Shown here: piece after piece, positions 1 through 8,449 of the stretch | How the letters are laid out: every line of letters starts with the position of its first letter | Position numbering within the stretch: position 1 is the first letter of the stretch | Origin: a virus | IMG/VR virus record: IMGVR_UViG_3300042343_000124 | Span: 1 to 25,350 of that record | DNA length: 25,350 nt | Strand: one strand, 5' to 3' | Made by a program: the position numbers and the translations under genes | The notes under the pieces: model-generated | The model's database searches: none | What the model was told of the DNA's origin: nothing | What the model saw: only the letters and a program-made list of their open reading frames with translations

Positions 1-324
1 TGCCTCAACCATTTCAATAGTAAATCTATCTGCAAAATCACCTGTGATTAGCATAGGCATGTGCTTAGGATGATTTACAATTAATCTGATTATAAACTGT
101 TTCTTTTTGTTTTCATCGAGGTCTGGATCGTACTCTGCGCCAATAGTAAAATCGCCCAAATCTAATAGTATGTCGTTGAAATGTACTTTAATTCTGATAG
201 GGTGATAACGATTTAAATGTGCAGCCAATCTACGTGCAAACTGTCGTGGGCTGATTTCTGTGTTGATTAATGTAGCTATCCAATCACTAATATATTGATA
301 TTCTAGTGTTGGATTAGCGTACAT
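1..324 (-). CDS. Unrecognised phage protein, C-terminal part outside window
   Basis: The reading frame is open from an ATG at 324 down to base 1 (108 codons), so the C-terminus is missing. It begins MYANPTLEYQYISDWIA and has no low-complexity stretch, signal peptide or membrane segment. The visible part looks like a compact alpha/beta domain, with an Arg/His-rich helix near residues 27-42 followed by beta-like segments (IRIKVHFNDILLDLGDF). It starts 2 bp after the stop of the large upstream gene, so it is probably co-transcribed and translationally coupled with it. I do not recognise the family. A small virion or assembly protein is possible from context only. Confidence 0.6.
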   Translation of the reverse strand, partial: MYANPTLEYQYISDWIATLINTEISPRQFARRLAAHLNRYHPIRIKVHFNDILLDLGDFTIGAEYDPDLDENKKKQFIIRLIVNHPKHMPMLITGDFADRFTIEMVEA

Positions 325-326
325 TT

Positions 327-2600
327 TTATCCTAGTGCTTTTGGGCTCTTGCCACTTGTTTGGGAATCAAACTCAGCTTTTATCTGTGGCAATATTTCTA
401 GAACATCTGCTGAAATACCCGGATCTGATGTAAGAGATCTTTCTTTTGCTGTAGCATATAGTGTGTCGTAGTCGCCGGAATACATAACAGCATATGGCCC
501 GTATCCCGATAATGTTGTGTAATCTCCATTCTCTAATCTCCAGAGTACATCTACTGCAGAACTTGCTACAGCCGACACTGTTACAAATGTGCCTGCACCA
601 GGGCCAGTTTTGCGGAGAAATTGTCTAGAAATTGTAATTGGATATTCAACTGTTGACTCTTGACCTACTGGTGGTGGTGGTGTAGTAGTAATTGGAGGTA
701 TACCGTTCTTAGCTAGCAGTTTATTATTCATACCTTCTGCTAGGCTAGCTTTAATTGCCTCGCCTTCTGCTGTGGCAGTACTGGCTAAGTTATGTAATAC
801 ATCAGCTACACCACTGCCACTACTATCTGCGCCAAATTTGTGTAGATTTTTAGCAAAACTCATAGCAGAGCCCAACACATTGGGCGCAGGACTTGTTAAA
901 TCCACACCGGTGTTTTCTACAAGACTTACAGCGCCTGCAAGAGATGAGGTTAATGCTGAAATAGCCGCACTAGCATTAGTACCTACTGTTTGAAGGAAAC
1001 TTGTGATGCTAGGTCCGCCTGCTAAGTGCTGAGTAAAATCACTCATACTAGGCAATCCCATTGGTCCTGTTCCGGTGCCAGTTAATGTATCGATAGTGCT
1101 TTGATTATCGGTCACTAAACTGTTTAATGTAGGAAACTCTGCAGAATGTAGAGGTGTTTGGATTGATTGAATTTGGCTAAACAACGAACCAGCGGCACCT
1201 GCATCTGCAACCGTGCCGGCACCCATATCAGTTAAGTGTGTAGTTAATCCACTAATACCACTAGCAAGCCCAGCAGTGCCTTCTGGATCTAATTTTGTGG
1301 GATCACCCAAATCTTTAAGACTTTGTATTCCACCGGCACCCATTGGCAGGTTTTGCCCGGGTGATAAATCTGCTCCCATAGCAGTACTAGGAACACTAAA
1401 GCCTGTATTAAATGATGCAGTTGACGCGGCAGCAGCTGTTGTTGAAGAACTACCGTCGGGGTTAGGTCCAGCATTGGCAACCAGCATGGCTCTAATACCT
1501 GCTATTTTTCCGTTCAACTCGCGTACTGCGGCGTTAGCATCAGCCATAGCGGCCTCGACGTCATTGTTTCTAAAATTAACTAAGGCTAATTTATATTCAT
1601 CATCAGGCAAAGGTCTAATTTCTTTTAATGAGATCTCATTGGCTTCTTTAAATGCGTTATTAAAATCTACGTTAGTAAATGATATAGGCCAGTTAGCTTT
1701 TAATACGTTGTAATCGTCCCAGGTTGATACACTGTTTGTGTCCGGAAACCATTGGTTATTAATTTCATCAACTACTGCATTTAATCTATCAATAATGTTT
1801 TGTAATTTAGCCATGATGGCATCAGTAGTACTGTCACCCGATGTATCACTTGCGGCGATCTCCGGAGCAACGTCAAATTGGTCAGCCACTACACTCATGG
1901 CGCCAGGATCAGTAATTCCGTTCATCACTTCATCAATTTTTTCTTTGTAAATAGGATTGTCTAGATCGTCCAATGGTACACCAGCCGCGGCCAATCTTCT
2001 TTTAACACCTGTAATGCCAGCTAGTTTGTTATCCAATAAGGATTTAACCATACCTACACTACTGCCAAAGTCCTTAACATCACCACCATTATACATTGTG
2101 CCAGTTGAGGTCATTGCGGCGCCAGCTGCTGCAAGACTGCCAAAAACGTTTGTCATGCCGCGATCTGCAGCACTGCCCATATCTGTAATGCCAGCACCGA
2201 AGTCACTGTAGCTAGTATTGGCCATAAAATCACTGGCTTTACGTAGTTCTTTAGCGTCTTTAATATGTCCATCTATCTGATTTAAGAAACTACCAAATGC
2301 CGCATGATTGGGAGTACCACCAAATCCCATACTGCTATGAAAACTATTCATGCTAGATAGTGCAGCCGCAGCTGCTCCTTGGTTGGGATCTAAAATATTA
2401 CCAGCAATACTACTCAAAGTTGCCATAGCATTAGCCACAGGTGCCGCTAATGTAAGTGCTGTACCATTTTTAATCCCTATCATCGCAGTAAACGTAGCAG
2501 GGGTTAAGGAGGCAGCGGCCTGTCCTAAAGTGTTCTTTTGGTTTTCGGATATTACTGAGCCAGCTTGGCTAGTAACTAAGCTATAGTCTTTTTCAGACAT
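327..2600 (-). CDS. Large Ala/Gly/Ser-rich phage protein, probably virion-associated
   Basis: 757 residues starting MSEKDYSLVTSQAGSVISENQ. The ATG is preceded by an AGGAAT ribosome site 6 bases upstream. The first roughly 640 residues are rich in Ala, Gly, Ser and Thr with many short helical, hydrophobic stretches, and include a more ordinary charged part near residues 180-370. A proline run at about 640-645 (TTTPPPPV) acts as a hinge to a distinct C-terminal domain of about 107 residues with Trp/Tyr-rich beta-like sequence (VLWRLENGDYTTLSGYGPY). The composition resembles tape-measure, internal or tail-associated virion proteins, but no motif fixes the role. It lies downstream of the nrd genes and directly upstream of the truncated gene at the window edge. 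The function is unknown. Confidence 0.75.
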   Translation of the reverse strand: MSEKDYSLVTSQAGSVISENQKNTLGQAAASLTPATFTAMIGIKNGTALTLAAPVANAMATLSSIAGNILDPNQGAAAAALSSMNSFHSSMGFGGTPNHAAFGSFLNQIDGHIKDAKELRKASDFMANTSYSDFGAGITDMGSAADRGMTNVFGSLAAAGAAMTSTGTMYNGGDVKDFGSSVGMVKSLLDNKLAGITGVKRRLAAAGVPLDDLDNPIYKEKIDEVMNGITDPGAMSVVADQFDVAPEIAASDTSGDSTTDAIMAKLQNIIDRLNAVVDEINNQWFPDTNSVSTWDDYNVLKANWPISFTNVDFNNAFKEANEISLKEIRPLPDDEYKLALVNFRNNDVEAAMADANAAVRELNGKIAGIRAMLVANAGPNPDGSSSTTAAAASTASFNTGFSVPSTAMGADLSPGQNLPMGAGGIQSLKDLGDPTKLDPEGTAGLASGISGLTTHLTDMGAGTVADAGAAGSLFSQIQSIQTPLHSAEFPTLNSLVTDNQSTIDTLTGTGTGPMGLPSMSDFTQHLAGGPSITSFLQTVGTNASAAISALTSSLAGAVSLVENTGVDLTSPAPNVLGSAMSFAKNLHKFGADSSGSGVADVLHNLASTATAEGEAIKASLAEGMNNKLLAKNGIPPITTTPPPPVGQESTVEYPITISRQFLRKTGPGAGTFVTVSAVASSAVDVLWRLENGDYTTLSGYGPYAVMYSGDYDTLYATAKERSLTSDPGISADVLEILPQIKAEFDSQTSGKSPKALG

Positions 2601-2609
2601 TAATTATTC

Positions 2610-2921
2610 CTAGGTAATAATACCACCAGCTGTAGCAGGCGCAATACCTGTTGTAGTTTGGATATAGTGGTTCTCTACATTTTTAACTGTAGGTGCATGT
2701 ATCATTACATGGCCTTTGTCAAGAGTTATACTCTTATTTAAGTCACTTGTGAATAGACTTTGTAGCAGGCCTAATCCCTGCTGACTTGGCATTACTGTAC
2801 ATGGTTTACTTACTATAAAACCATTGGCATTTTCTTCAATAATTTTAGCAACAATTTCGTCGCCGTTAACTAATTTAAAACTTACCACTGTATCTTTTGC
2901 GTAACCTTGTTTCTCAAGCAT
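2610..2921 (-). CDS. Small Sm-like (LSm-fold) phage protein, putative
   Basis: 103 residues. Residues 9-60 read as an Sm-like strongly bent beta sheet: DTVVSFKLVNGDEIVAKI, then an NGFIVSKPCTVMP strand pair. A 'hydrophobic-x-Leu-x-x-Gly-Asp/Glu-x-hydrophobic' strand turn of this kind is common in small T4-type marine phage proteins. The C-terminus ends in a flexible Thr/Ala/Gly tail. The start is well fixed by a strong TTAGGAGC ribosome site 7 bases upstream, and the ATG overlaps the end of the glutaredoxin gene by 8 bp, so the two are coupled. If the fold is right, RNA or protein binding is possible, but this is inference from strand pattern alone. It has no catalytic motif. Confidence 0.6.
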   Translation of the reverse strand: MLEKQGYAKDTVVSFKLVNGDEIVAKIIEENANGFIVSKPCTVMPSQQGLGLLQSLFTSDLNKSITLDKGHVMIHAPTVKNVENHYIQTTTGIAPATAGGIIT

Positions 2922-3171
2922 TTGTTGCTCCTAAGCGTTGTTGAATTTGTTCAGCAGTTAATTTTGCTAAACCTTGATATCCACCTTCTACTAACAAACG
3001 ACCATTGTTGTAGATCTGTGGGGCTGTGCGGTGACCTTCATTGATCAACCATTCACGTGCTTCTGGGTCTTCATCGATTTTAATTTCTTCGTATGCAAAC
3101 CCATTAGTCTTTAAGTAGTGTTTTGCTTTATCGCAAAACGGACAATTATTTTTACTATATACTGTTAACAT
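2914..3171 (-). CDS. nrdC: Glutaredoxin, electron donor for ribonucleotide reductase
   Basis: 85 residues, a minimal single-domain glutaredoxin. It carries the dithiol active site C10-P-F-C13, the cis-proline motif T49-A50-P51 that contacts the substrate, and the G63-G64 turn before the last helix (glutathione-binding side). Glutaredoxins of this type reduce the disulphide formed in NrdA after each catalytic cycle. The gene sits directly downstream of nrdB (10 bp gap) with an AGAG ribosome site, matching the nrdA-nrdB-nrdC grouping of T4-type phages. The CPFC site makes a dithiol reductase more likely than a CGFS-type Fe-S carrier, although the nearby Fe-S genes make the second role worth remembering. 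Cytoplasmic. Confidence 0.95.
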   Translation of the reverse strand: MLTVYSKNNCPFCDKAKHYLKTNGFAYEEIKIDEDPEAREWLINEGHRTAPQIYNNGRLLVEGGYQGLAKLTAEQIQQRLGATNA

Positions 3172-3181
3172 TTATTCTCTC

Positions 3182-4282
3182 TTATAATTCTGGTAGTTCA
3201 TCGTAGTTGATGCTGTCACCCATAACACCAATTACGTAGTTTGTACTTTCATTTTCTTGCAGGGCTGTTTGTTTCTTACTTGTATCTGTATGTTTATTAA
3301 ACCAAGGAATGGGTGTGGTCTTTGGCGCTGGGCTTTGATACTTAATACCTATTTGTTTTAAGGCATCTACGGCTGTATAATCAACAAAATCCTTTAAAAT
3401 ATTAGCGTTTAATCCAATAACCGGACCCATTTTGAACAGATATTCGGCCCAATCTTTTTCTTCTTTGATAACGGCCAAGTACATTTGATATACTTCGGCT
3501 TCGCATTCTGCTTTAACTTCAGCAAAACGCGGATCCTCTTTAACCACTTGATTGATCAAGAACGCTGTCCACTCCTTGTGTAGTAACTCATCTTGTAGGA
3601 TCAAGCTGATAATGTTACCATTACCAATAAAGATTTTGTTCTCTACCATAGCCAAACTTGTAGCAAATGATACCATAAAGCGGAATGCCTCTAGGCCATA
3701 ACTAGCATGTAGAGCTAGCCAAATAGCTTTGATGTGATCACGTTCGTCGATCTTCTCACCCATCTCTTTACGACAGTTTATTTGATGTAATGCATCATAA
3801 TAATTACCAATGTTACTAGCCATGCTGACAATCTCCTGTGTATCATGGATAGTGTTGAATACGTCTTTAGGCACGTTGTAGATGTTACGGATAATATGAC
3901 TATAGCTCTTACTGTGAATGTTAGTTTCGAAGAAACTCCAATTACTGATAAGTGCTTCTAATTCTGGAATACTCACAACAGGACCAAACACTTGATTAGG
4001 TGCGCGACCTTGAAGGCTATCTAATGCTGTTTGACGCAACAGGTTGCTGGTAAAGATATGTTTAACAGCATCGCTGGCATCTTTGAAGTCTTGACTGTCT
4101 TTAGTTAAACTGACTTCTTCAGGTTGCCAAAAGAAGCCACGTGCCGTTTGTTCAAAGTTGGCAACTTTGTTATATTTGACTTCTTCAAAGCGTTGGATAG
4201 TCACAGGACCCGCTGGGTCAAGGAACATCTTACGATGTAGATAGTCTGTTTTGGTACTTAAATTGTATTGTTCTTTTGACAT
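3182..4282 (-). CDS. nrdB: Class Ia ribonucleotide reductase, beta (radical) subunit
   Basis: 366 residues, normal length for NrdB. It houses the diiron-tyrosyl radical that starts nucleotide reduction in NrdA. Diiron ligands are visible: D88 in ALDSLQGR, E119 and H123 in FFETNIHSKSY, E198 in GLEAFRF, and E232 and H235 in QDELLH. The radical tyrosine is Y127 in SKSYSHIIRN. The C-terminal tail (Y349 in TNYVIG, then INYDELPEL) matches the flexible tail that docks on NrdA and carries the interface tyrosine. The start codon overlaps the nrdA stop as TAATG with no clear ribosome site, so translation is probably coupled. One oddity: E119 and H123 are four residues apart, whereas the E. coli pair (E115/H118) is three apart. 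Confidence 0.97.
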   Translation of the reverse strand: MSKEQYNLSTKTDYLHRKMFLDPAGPVTIQRFEEVKYNKVANFEQTARGFFWQPEEVSLTKDSQDFKDASDAVKHIFTSNLLRQTALDSLQGRAPNQVFGPVVSIPELEALISNWSFFETNIHSKSYSHIIRNIYNVPKDVFNTIHDTQEIVSMASNIGNYYDALHQINCRKEMGEKIDERDHIKAIWLALHASYGLEAFRFMVSFATSLAMVENKIFIGNGNIISLILQDELLHKEWTAFLINQVVKEDPRFAEVKAECEAEVYQMYLAVIKEEKDWAEYLFKMGPVIGLNANILKDFVDYTAVDALKQIGIKYQSPAPKTTPIPWFNKHTDTSKKQTALQENESTNYVIGVMGDSINYDELPEL

Positions 4283-6606
4283 TATAATTTACAGCTTTCG
4301 CAGTCCTCTTCTATATATTCTTCTACTTGCCCTGTTTGCGGCGGTATGTCCTCTGCTACTGCTTTACTACCTTGTTTGTTAATTAAACTATAGTAGAAGG
4401 TCTTAATTCCCCACGCATGTGCTTGCATTAAGTTTTTAGCAATTAGTGTAGTGGGCACTTTACGATCTGCCCAGTGTGCTGGATTGTAGAATGTATTAGT
4501 ACTAATTGATTGATCAACATAGGCCGCAATAACAGCCGCAGTTTTCAAATATCCATCGCAGTCCTTTTGTTCCCACATCAATTGATAACGATTTTTAAGT
4601 TTGTTATACTCCGGAACAACTTGAATAAAGCTACCGGCTTTTGATTCTTTAACACTAATTAAACTCATCGGCATTTCAATTCCGTTAGTGCTGTTAATAA
4701 CAACACTTGAGCTTTCAACAGGTGCTACTGCCATTAAGGTAGCATTACGTACACCATATGATCTCATGTCACTGCGTAGTTGTTCCCAATCTAGTTCACG
4801 TGTTGGAGTAAAGTCAGCAAGTTTGTTAACTTCTTTAGCACGATGTTCCCAGGGGAATGTACCTTGGCCATAACGTGTATGTTCACTGTGCAGACAAGCA
4901 CCACGTTCTTTAGCCAATTCAACTGTGGCTTCAGTTAGGTAGAATGCCTGATGTTCCATCCAGCTTTTAACTTCTTGCAGGGCATCTGCTTCACCGTAGC
5001 GTAGGTTCTTTTTAGCATGCCAGTAGGCTAAGTTAGTAATGCCAATACCCAAAGGTTGGATTTCATCGTTACTTAGTTTACTCTGTATGCTTAGGAAATC
5101 TTGGTAATCAAGTATATTACATAGACTACGCTGTAGGATACGACAAGCGCGGCGCATGTCCTCAGGATTACGGAACGCACCCCAGTTAATGGAGCCAAGA
5201 GTACATAGCGCAATACGCCCATCAGCATCATCAAGACGCTTAAAAGGCTTAGTAGGTAATAAGATTTCACAGCATAGGTTACTCTGATAAATTGTATGAT
5301 ACTCAGGGTCAAATGGACCTTGTTTCATAACGTTGTCAATAAACACCAAATAGATACGTCCTGTATCTGTACGTTCTTTTAAGATACCTGATTTAAATAC
5401 TTCTTCAGCCGACATTACTTTCTTACGTAGATCTTTACGTTTTTCGTATTTTACATAAAGTTCTTCAAAACGTTCTGTATTTTTGTAGAATGCTTCGTAT
5501 AGGTCAGGTACTTCGTTAGGGTCAAAGAATGTAATCATTTCTTTGTTCTTAAATCTGCGCCAGAACATAGCATTAAGCACAACACCATAGTCCATATGAC
5601 GTACACGTGTTTCATCTGTACCTTGATTGTTCTTAAGCACAATAAGGTCATCAAACTGATGATGCCAGATAGGGTAAAACACAGTAGCTGATGCGTTACG
5701 TATGCCGCCTTGCGAACAGCTACGTAAATCACCAAACCACTTCTTAAGGAAAGGAATCATACCCGTGTGCATGATTTCACCGCCACGAATAGGACTACCC
5801 AATGGACGCAGGCGGCCAATTTCTAAACCGATGCCAGCACGCTTGCTTGCATATTTGGCCATCATTTCTCCGCTAGCAAATATACTATCCAAGTCGTCAT
5901 CACTGCGAATAAGCACGCAAGAACTGAATTGTTTCGTTGGAGTGCCGAGTCCAGCAAGCACAGGAGTGGCAAGAGTAAACAAACCATCACTAGACGCATT
6001 GTAATATTCCTTGATATATTTTAAACGCTGGCCTGGCAATTCGTTATGGAATACAGTGGCTGCCGCTACCATATAACGTATTTGTGGCGTTTCATAAATT
6101 TCTTTAGTAGCACGATTTCGTACTAGATACTTTTCAATTAGTTGTTCAATAGCCGCATAGCTATATTCTTCATCTTTAGCGTGATCAAGTATGTCATTCA
6201 TCTTGTCCCACTCTTCTTCAGTGTACCATTGTAGAAGTTCTGGAGTATAGAGGCCAACTCCGATGTTCTTCTTAACAATTTCTAGTAAGTGCGGAACTTG
6301 ATAATCGCCGTAGACGTCTTTACGTAACATACTTAGGCGTTGTTTGCCTGCTACATATTGATAATTTACATGCCCAACATCTGGGTCGTGTTCGATATCA
6401 ATTAAGTCTACAATGGCACGTAGGGTTAATTCGTCAATTTCTCTGGTGCTAATTCCATCGTAGAAGTGTGGTTGTGCTTTGATCTCAATCATACTCTGAC
6501 TTACATCAGCTATACCTGCACAAACTTTACTTACTTGGGCTTGCCATTTACTAACGTCTAATGGAACGATGGCTCCGCTACGTTTTTTAACTTGAATATT
6601 GCTCAC
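4282..6606 (-). CDS. nrdA: Class Ia ribonucleotide reductase, alpha (catalytic) subunit
   Basis: 774 residues with GTG start; AGAGG lies 8 bases upstream. It reduces ribonucleoside diphosphates to deoxy forms for phage DNA synthesis. Residues 4-95 form an ATP cone (VKKRSGAIVPLD ... QYVAGKQRL), so allosteric activity control by ATP/dATP is probably kept. The catalytic redox pair is C230 (FSSCVL) and C468 (ALCTLGS). The thiyl-radical site is N443-x-C445-x-E447 in NLCCEILLP, and Y738-Y739 continue the radical path. The C-terminal C769-x-x-C772 (DCESCKL) passes electrons from glutaredoxin. The residue after the radical cysteine is also Cys (C446), where E. coli has Leu. It is the first gene of the nrdA-nrdB-nrdC series. 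Confidence 0.97.
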   Translation of the reverse strand: MSNIQVKKRSGAIVPLDVSKWQAQVSKVCAGIADVSQSMIEIKAQPHFYDGISTREIDELTLRAIVDLIDIEHDPDVGHVNYQYVAGKQRLSMLRKDVYGDYQVPHLLEIVKKNIGVGLYTPELLQWYTEEEWDKMNDILDHAKDEEYSYAAIEQLIEKYLVRNRATKEIYETPQIRYMVAAATVFHNELPGQRLKYIKEYYNASSDGLFTLATPVLAGLGTPTKQFSSCVLIRSDDDLDSIFASGEMMAKYASKRAGIGLEIGRLRPLGSPIRGGEIMHTGMIPFLKKWFGDLRSCSQGGIRNASATVFYPIWHHQFDDLIVLKNNQGTDETRVRHMDYGVVLNAMFWRRFKNKEMITFFDPNEVPDLYEAFYKNTERFEELYVKYEKRKDLRKKVMSAEEVFKSGILKERTDTGRIYLVFIDNVMKQGPFDPEYHTIYQSNLCCEILLPTKPFKRLDDADGRIALCTLGSINWGAFRNPEDMRRACRILQRSLCNILDYQDFLSIQSKLSNDEIQPLGIGITNLAYWHAKKNLRYGEADALQEVKSWMEHQAFYLTEATVELAKERGACLHSEHTRYGQGTFPWEHRAKEVNKLADFTPTRELDWEQLRSDMRSYGVRNATLMAVAPVESSSVVINSTNGIEMPMSLISVKESKAGSFIQVVPEYNKLKNRYQLMWEQKDCDGYLKTAAVIAAYVDQSISTNTFYNPAHWADRKVPTTLIAKNLMQAHAWGIKTFYYSLINKQGSKAVAEDIPPQTGQVEEYIEEDCESCKL

Positions 6607-6622
6607 TTGATCGCCTCTTATT

Positions 6623-7084
6623 TTAATACTTGTCTAATTGCAAATCTTTACTCGAATATTGATACAACAAATCTAACTTACGTTCTTCAATCTGTTTTGT
6701 ATTTACTATCTCAAAGGGGTAGTAATTAAGAATATATTTCCCACTGTCGATCCACACTAAATTGTGTCTACTCTTCTCTTTATAGTCATAATACATGCGA
6801 AACTCTATAGGAGTTGCTTTATGACTAGTGAAGTATATAGTATACATTATTCCTAGTGCTTTAGCAACGTCACAATAGTAGTTTTCGGCTAATAAAGTCC
6901 ATGGATCGGGCCAATTAGTTGGGTTATTTGGGTCTAAGTAATAGGTAACAAATGGAGCACTGCTCCACATGGTATTTAATTCAGCGATAGCTTTAGACAA
7001 TGGAAGATCGCTTAACGTGTGGCGAAAATCTTTCCACTGCGCCAATCTATCATTAACTCGCAGATTCCAAAAATTTGTCCACAT
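6623..7084 (-). CDS. Conserved T4-type phage protein of unknown function
   Basis: 153 residues, Trp/Tyr-rich and without low complexity: MWTNFWNLRVNDRLAQW at the start, SSAPFVTYYLDPNN and WPDPWTLLAENYYCDVAKALG in the middle (about residues 41-76), and a beta-rich C-terminal half (FRMYYDYKEKSRHNLVW). The WPDPWTLL-x-EN-x-YC pattern looks like a conserved core seen in marine T4-type phages, but I know no function for it. The ATG follows the stop of the fibre-like gene by 1 bp (TAATATG) without a ribosome site, so it is probably translated by coupling. Placed between a fibre-like gene and nrdA, it may belong to the virion group or be a metabolic accessory. Confidence 0.75.
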   Translation of the reverse strand: MWTNFWNLRVNDRLAQWKDFRHTLSDLPLSKAIAELNTMWSSAPFVTYYLDPNNPTNWPDPWTLLAENYYCDVAKALGIMYTIYFTSHKATPIEFRMYYDYKEKSRHNLVWIDSGKYILNYYPFEIVNTKQIEERKLDLLYQYSSKDLQLDKY

Positions 7085-7085
7085 A

Positions 7086-7688
7086 TTAAACTACTGTTCT
7101 AAGATCTGTATAAGTGTATGTAAGGTTGGCACTATTGCCAGTGCTGGTTGTTGTATAACCTAATATCGCAGTATTAGTCACAGTGTTACCTGTAAAGTAT
7201 AAGGTAACGCCTGTAGTTGATGTTTCTGTGTAATTATCTTCAAAGGCTACAGTAGACCCTGCATAGTTTGTAACACTAATAGTACCAACTCTGTTTGTAG
7301 TGCTTCGTGTAATGTTATAATTAATAATTTGACTAGTTAGAGAGTCTATACTAACATTGCCAATATTAACAATACTGGATTGATTGTCAGTCAAGGTTAC
7401 TGTGGTTGGTTCTAGATTACCTACAATAGATGAGATGTTAGATATAAAAGCGTTAAGGTTAGCAATATTAGCATTAACAGCAGCAATCTCAACATTGATC
7501 AACCCTGCACTGTATTCAGTTAAGATTTCCGTCACACCGGTGATAGGTGCCCCTTCTGCTAAGGTTCCTTTACCAATGAATAGTCGTTGACTGTCAACAC
7601 ACCAGCCAAACTCACCAGTGTCTAATGCTGGCAGGTCTGTTTGCAGACCACTTCGTACTTGTATTTTGCTAACGGTAATAACAGCCAT
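7086..7688 (-). CDS. Fibre-like structural protein with Mtd-type N-terminal domain
   Basis: 200 residues. The N-terminus VSKIQVRSGLQTDLPALDTG followed by EFGWCVDSQRLFIGKG (about residues 6-42) is the short domain found at the start of many phage fibres and of the major tropism determinant, usually involved in trimerising or attaching to the virion. Residues 55-95 form a hydrophobic heptad-like coil (NVEIAAVNANIANLNAFIS), and the rest is Thr/Asn/Ser-rich beta sequence ending TYTYTDLRTVV. The ATG is preceded by TTAGGA and by a CATAAATA late box at 7713-7720, which supports late expression as a virion part. It could be a neck, whisker or minor fibre protein. Confidence 0.8.
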   Translation of the reverse strand: MAVITVSKIQVRSGLQTDLPALDTGEFGWCVDSQRLFIGKGTLAEGAPITGVTEILTEYSAGLINVEIAAVNANIANLNAFISNISSIVGNLEPTTVTLTDNQSSIVNIGNVSIDSLTSQIINYNITRSTTNRVGTISVTNYAGSTVAFEDNYTETSTTGVTLYFTGNTVTNTAILGYTTTSTGNSANLTYTYTDLRTVV

Positions 7689-7712
7689 ATTCCTAACCTT
7701 CTCTTATTCTTA

Positions 7713-7720
7713 TATTTATG
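7713..7720 (-). promoter_or_regulatory. T4-type late promoter box CATAAATA
   Basis: On the minus strand this reads CATAAATA and lies 24 bases before the ATG of the Mtd-type fibre gene, with an AGGA ribosome site between. It overlaps the 3' end of the exonuclease gene. T4 and its marine relatives use an ATAAATA core as the late -10 element. Confidence 0.65.
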
Positions 7721-8414
7721 CTAGTCGGTAATACTGCTCAACTCTTGCTAACCAACGTTCAGTCCATAAATCCCAATCGCTACCTTCAACAGTCCATGTC
7801 TGATATTGCACCTGCTCGTTAGGTTTAGGTGCCACTGCCATTAGAATAACACCCTGGCGAATGTCTGTTCCGTGTGTTTCGTTATGTGCTAGTCCATATG
7901 CCGCTAACTGGAGAAAATAGTCTTCAATCCACTCCAATTTCTTAGGTTTATTGGTCTGTTTGTAGTCTAAAATGGCAGGTTTTTGCTTGTAAATACCACA
8001 TGCATCAGTAGTACCAGCATACAGCCCACTAACATATAAAGGAACCTCAATTCCCCAAATTTCATCAGCATGTACTAGACCGTTTTCAATAACAGCTTGG
8101 GCCATACGATGTGCTTGTTGACTGTAAGGATTAGATCCAGGGTCGTTAAGTACACGGTTATTCTGCACATAGTCCTCTAAGAACTTGTGCATACGTGTAC
8201 CTCGACCGGCAGCTTCTGTGGTAATTTCAGTAGCACGTTGTTCACCAACTGACTTGCGCCAATTAGCCAGTGCTTCACGCTTTTCCTGTGGCTTAGTACG
8301 GTCTAGAATAGTAGTAACGCTTGGAACCTTACTACCGTCGGGTAAACAGTAGTGACGTTTGCCATCTACTGTTTCTCTGTTTATGGGTGTGTAATCGTAT
8401 TTTTTTATCAGCAT
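7716..8414 (-). CDS. RecB/Cas4-type PD-(D/E)XK exonuclease
   Basis: 232 residues from the ATG at 8414; an in-frame TTG at 8432 would add six. All family motifs are present (numbering with the TTG start): H82 in GRGTRMHKF, E129 in GIEVPL, D143 in GTTDACG, the D156-x-K158 core in ILDYKQT, and the Q175-L-x-x-Y helix in LQLAAYG. These bind the metal and cut DNA. In T4-type phages such nucleases probably degrade host DNA or trim recombination ends. I prefer the ATG because a sigma70-like promoter (8421-8449) places the transcript start at about 8414, giving a leaderless message. No zinc or Fe-S cysteine cluster of the Cas4/AddB type is seen. Confidence 0.85.
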   Translation of the reverse strand: MLIKKYDYTPINRETVDGKRHYCLPDGSKVPSVTTILDRTKPQEKREALANWRKSVGEQRATEITTEAAGRGTRMHKFLEDYVQNNRVLNDPGSNPYSQQAHRMAQAVIENGLVHADEIWGIEVPLYVSGLYAGTTDACGIYKQKPAILDYKQTNKPKKLEWIEDYFLQLAAYGLAHNETHGTDIRQGVILMAVAPKPNEQVQYQTWTVEGSDWDLWTERWLARVEQYYRLA

Positions 8415-8420
8415 CTTACT

Positions 8421-8449
8421 AGTATATAGCAAGATCTTCTAAAGGTCAA
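8421..8449 (-). promoter_or_regulatory. Sigma70-like promoter for the exonuclease gene
   Basis: Minus strand: -35 TTGACC (8444-8449), a 17-base spacer, then -10 TATACT (8421-8426). Each box matches the consensus at 5 of 6 positions. The -35 contains the TGA stop of the erpA-like gene (8446-8448). Transcription would start 6-7 bases on, at or next to the ATG at 8414. Confidence 0.6.

Noticed and set aside
772-2586. Several plus-strand open frames of 70-166 codons opposite the large Ala/Gly/Ser-rich gene
   Set aside because: They are Pro/Ala/Leu-rich mirror frames of the minus-strand gene, lack ribosome sites and show no domain.
2914-3171. Glutaredoxin as a monothiol Fe-S carrier belonging to the Fe-S cassette
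   Set aside because: It has a dithiol CPFC site, not CGFS, and sits in the nrd series, so a reductase for ribonucleotide reductase is simpler.
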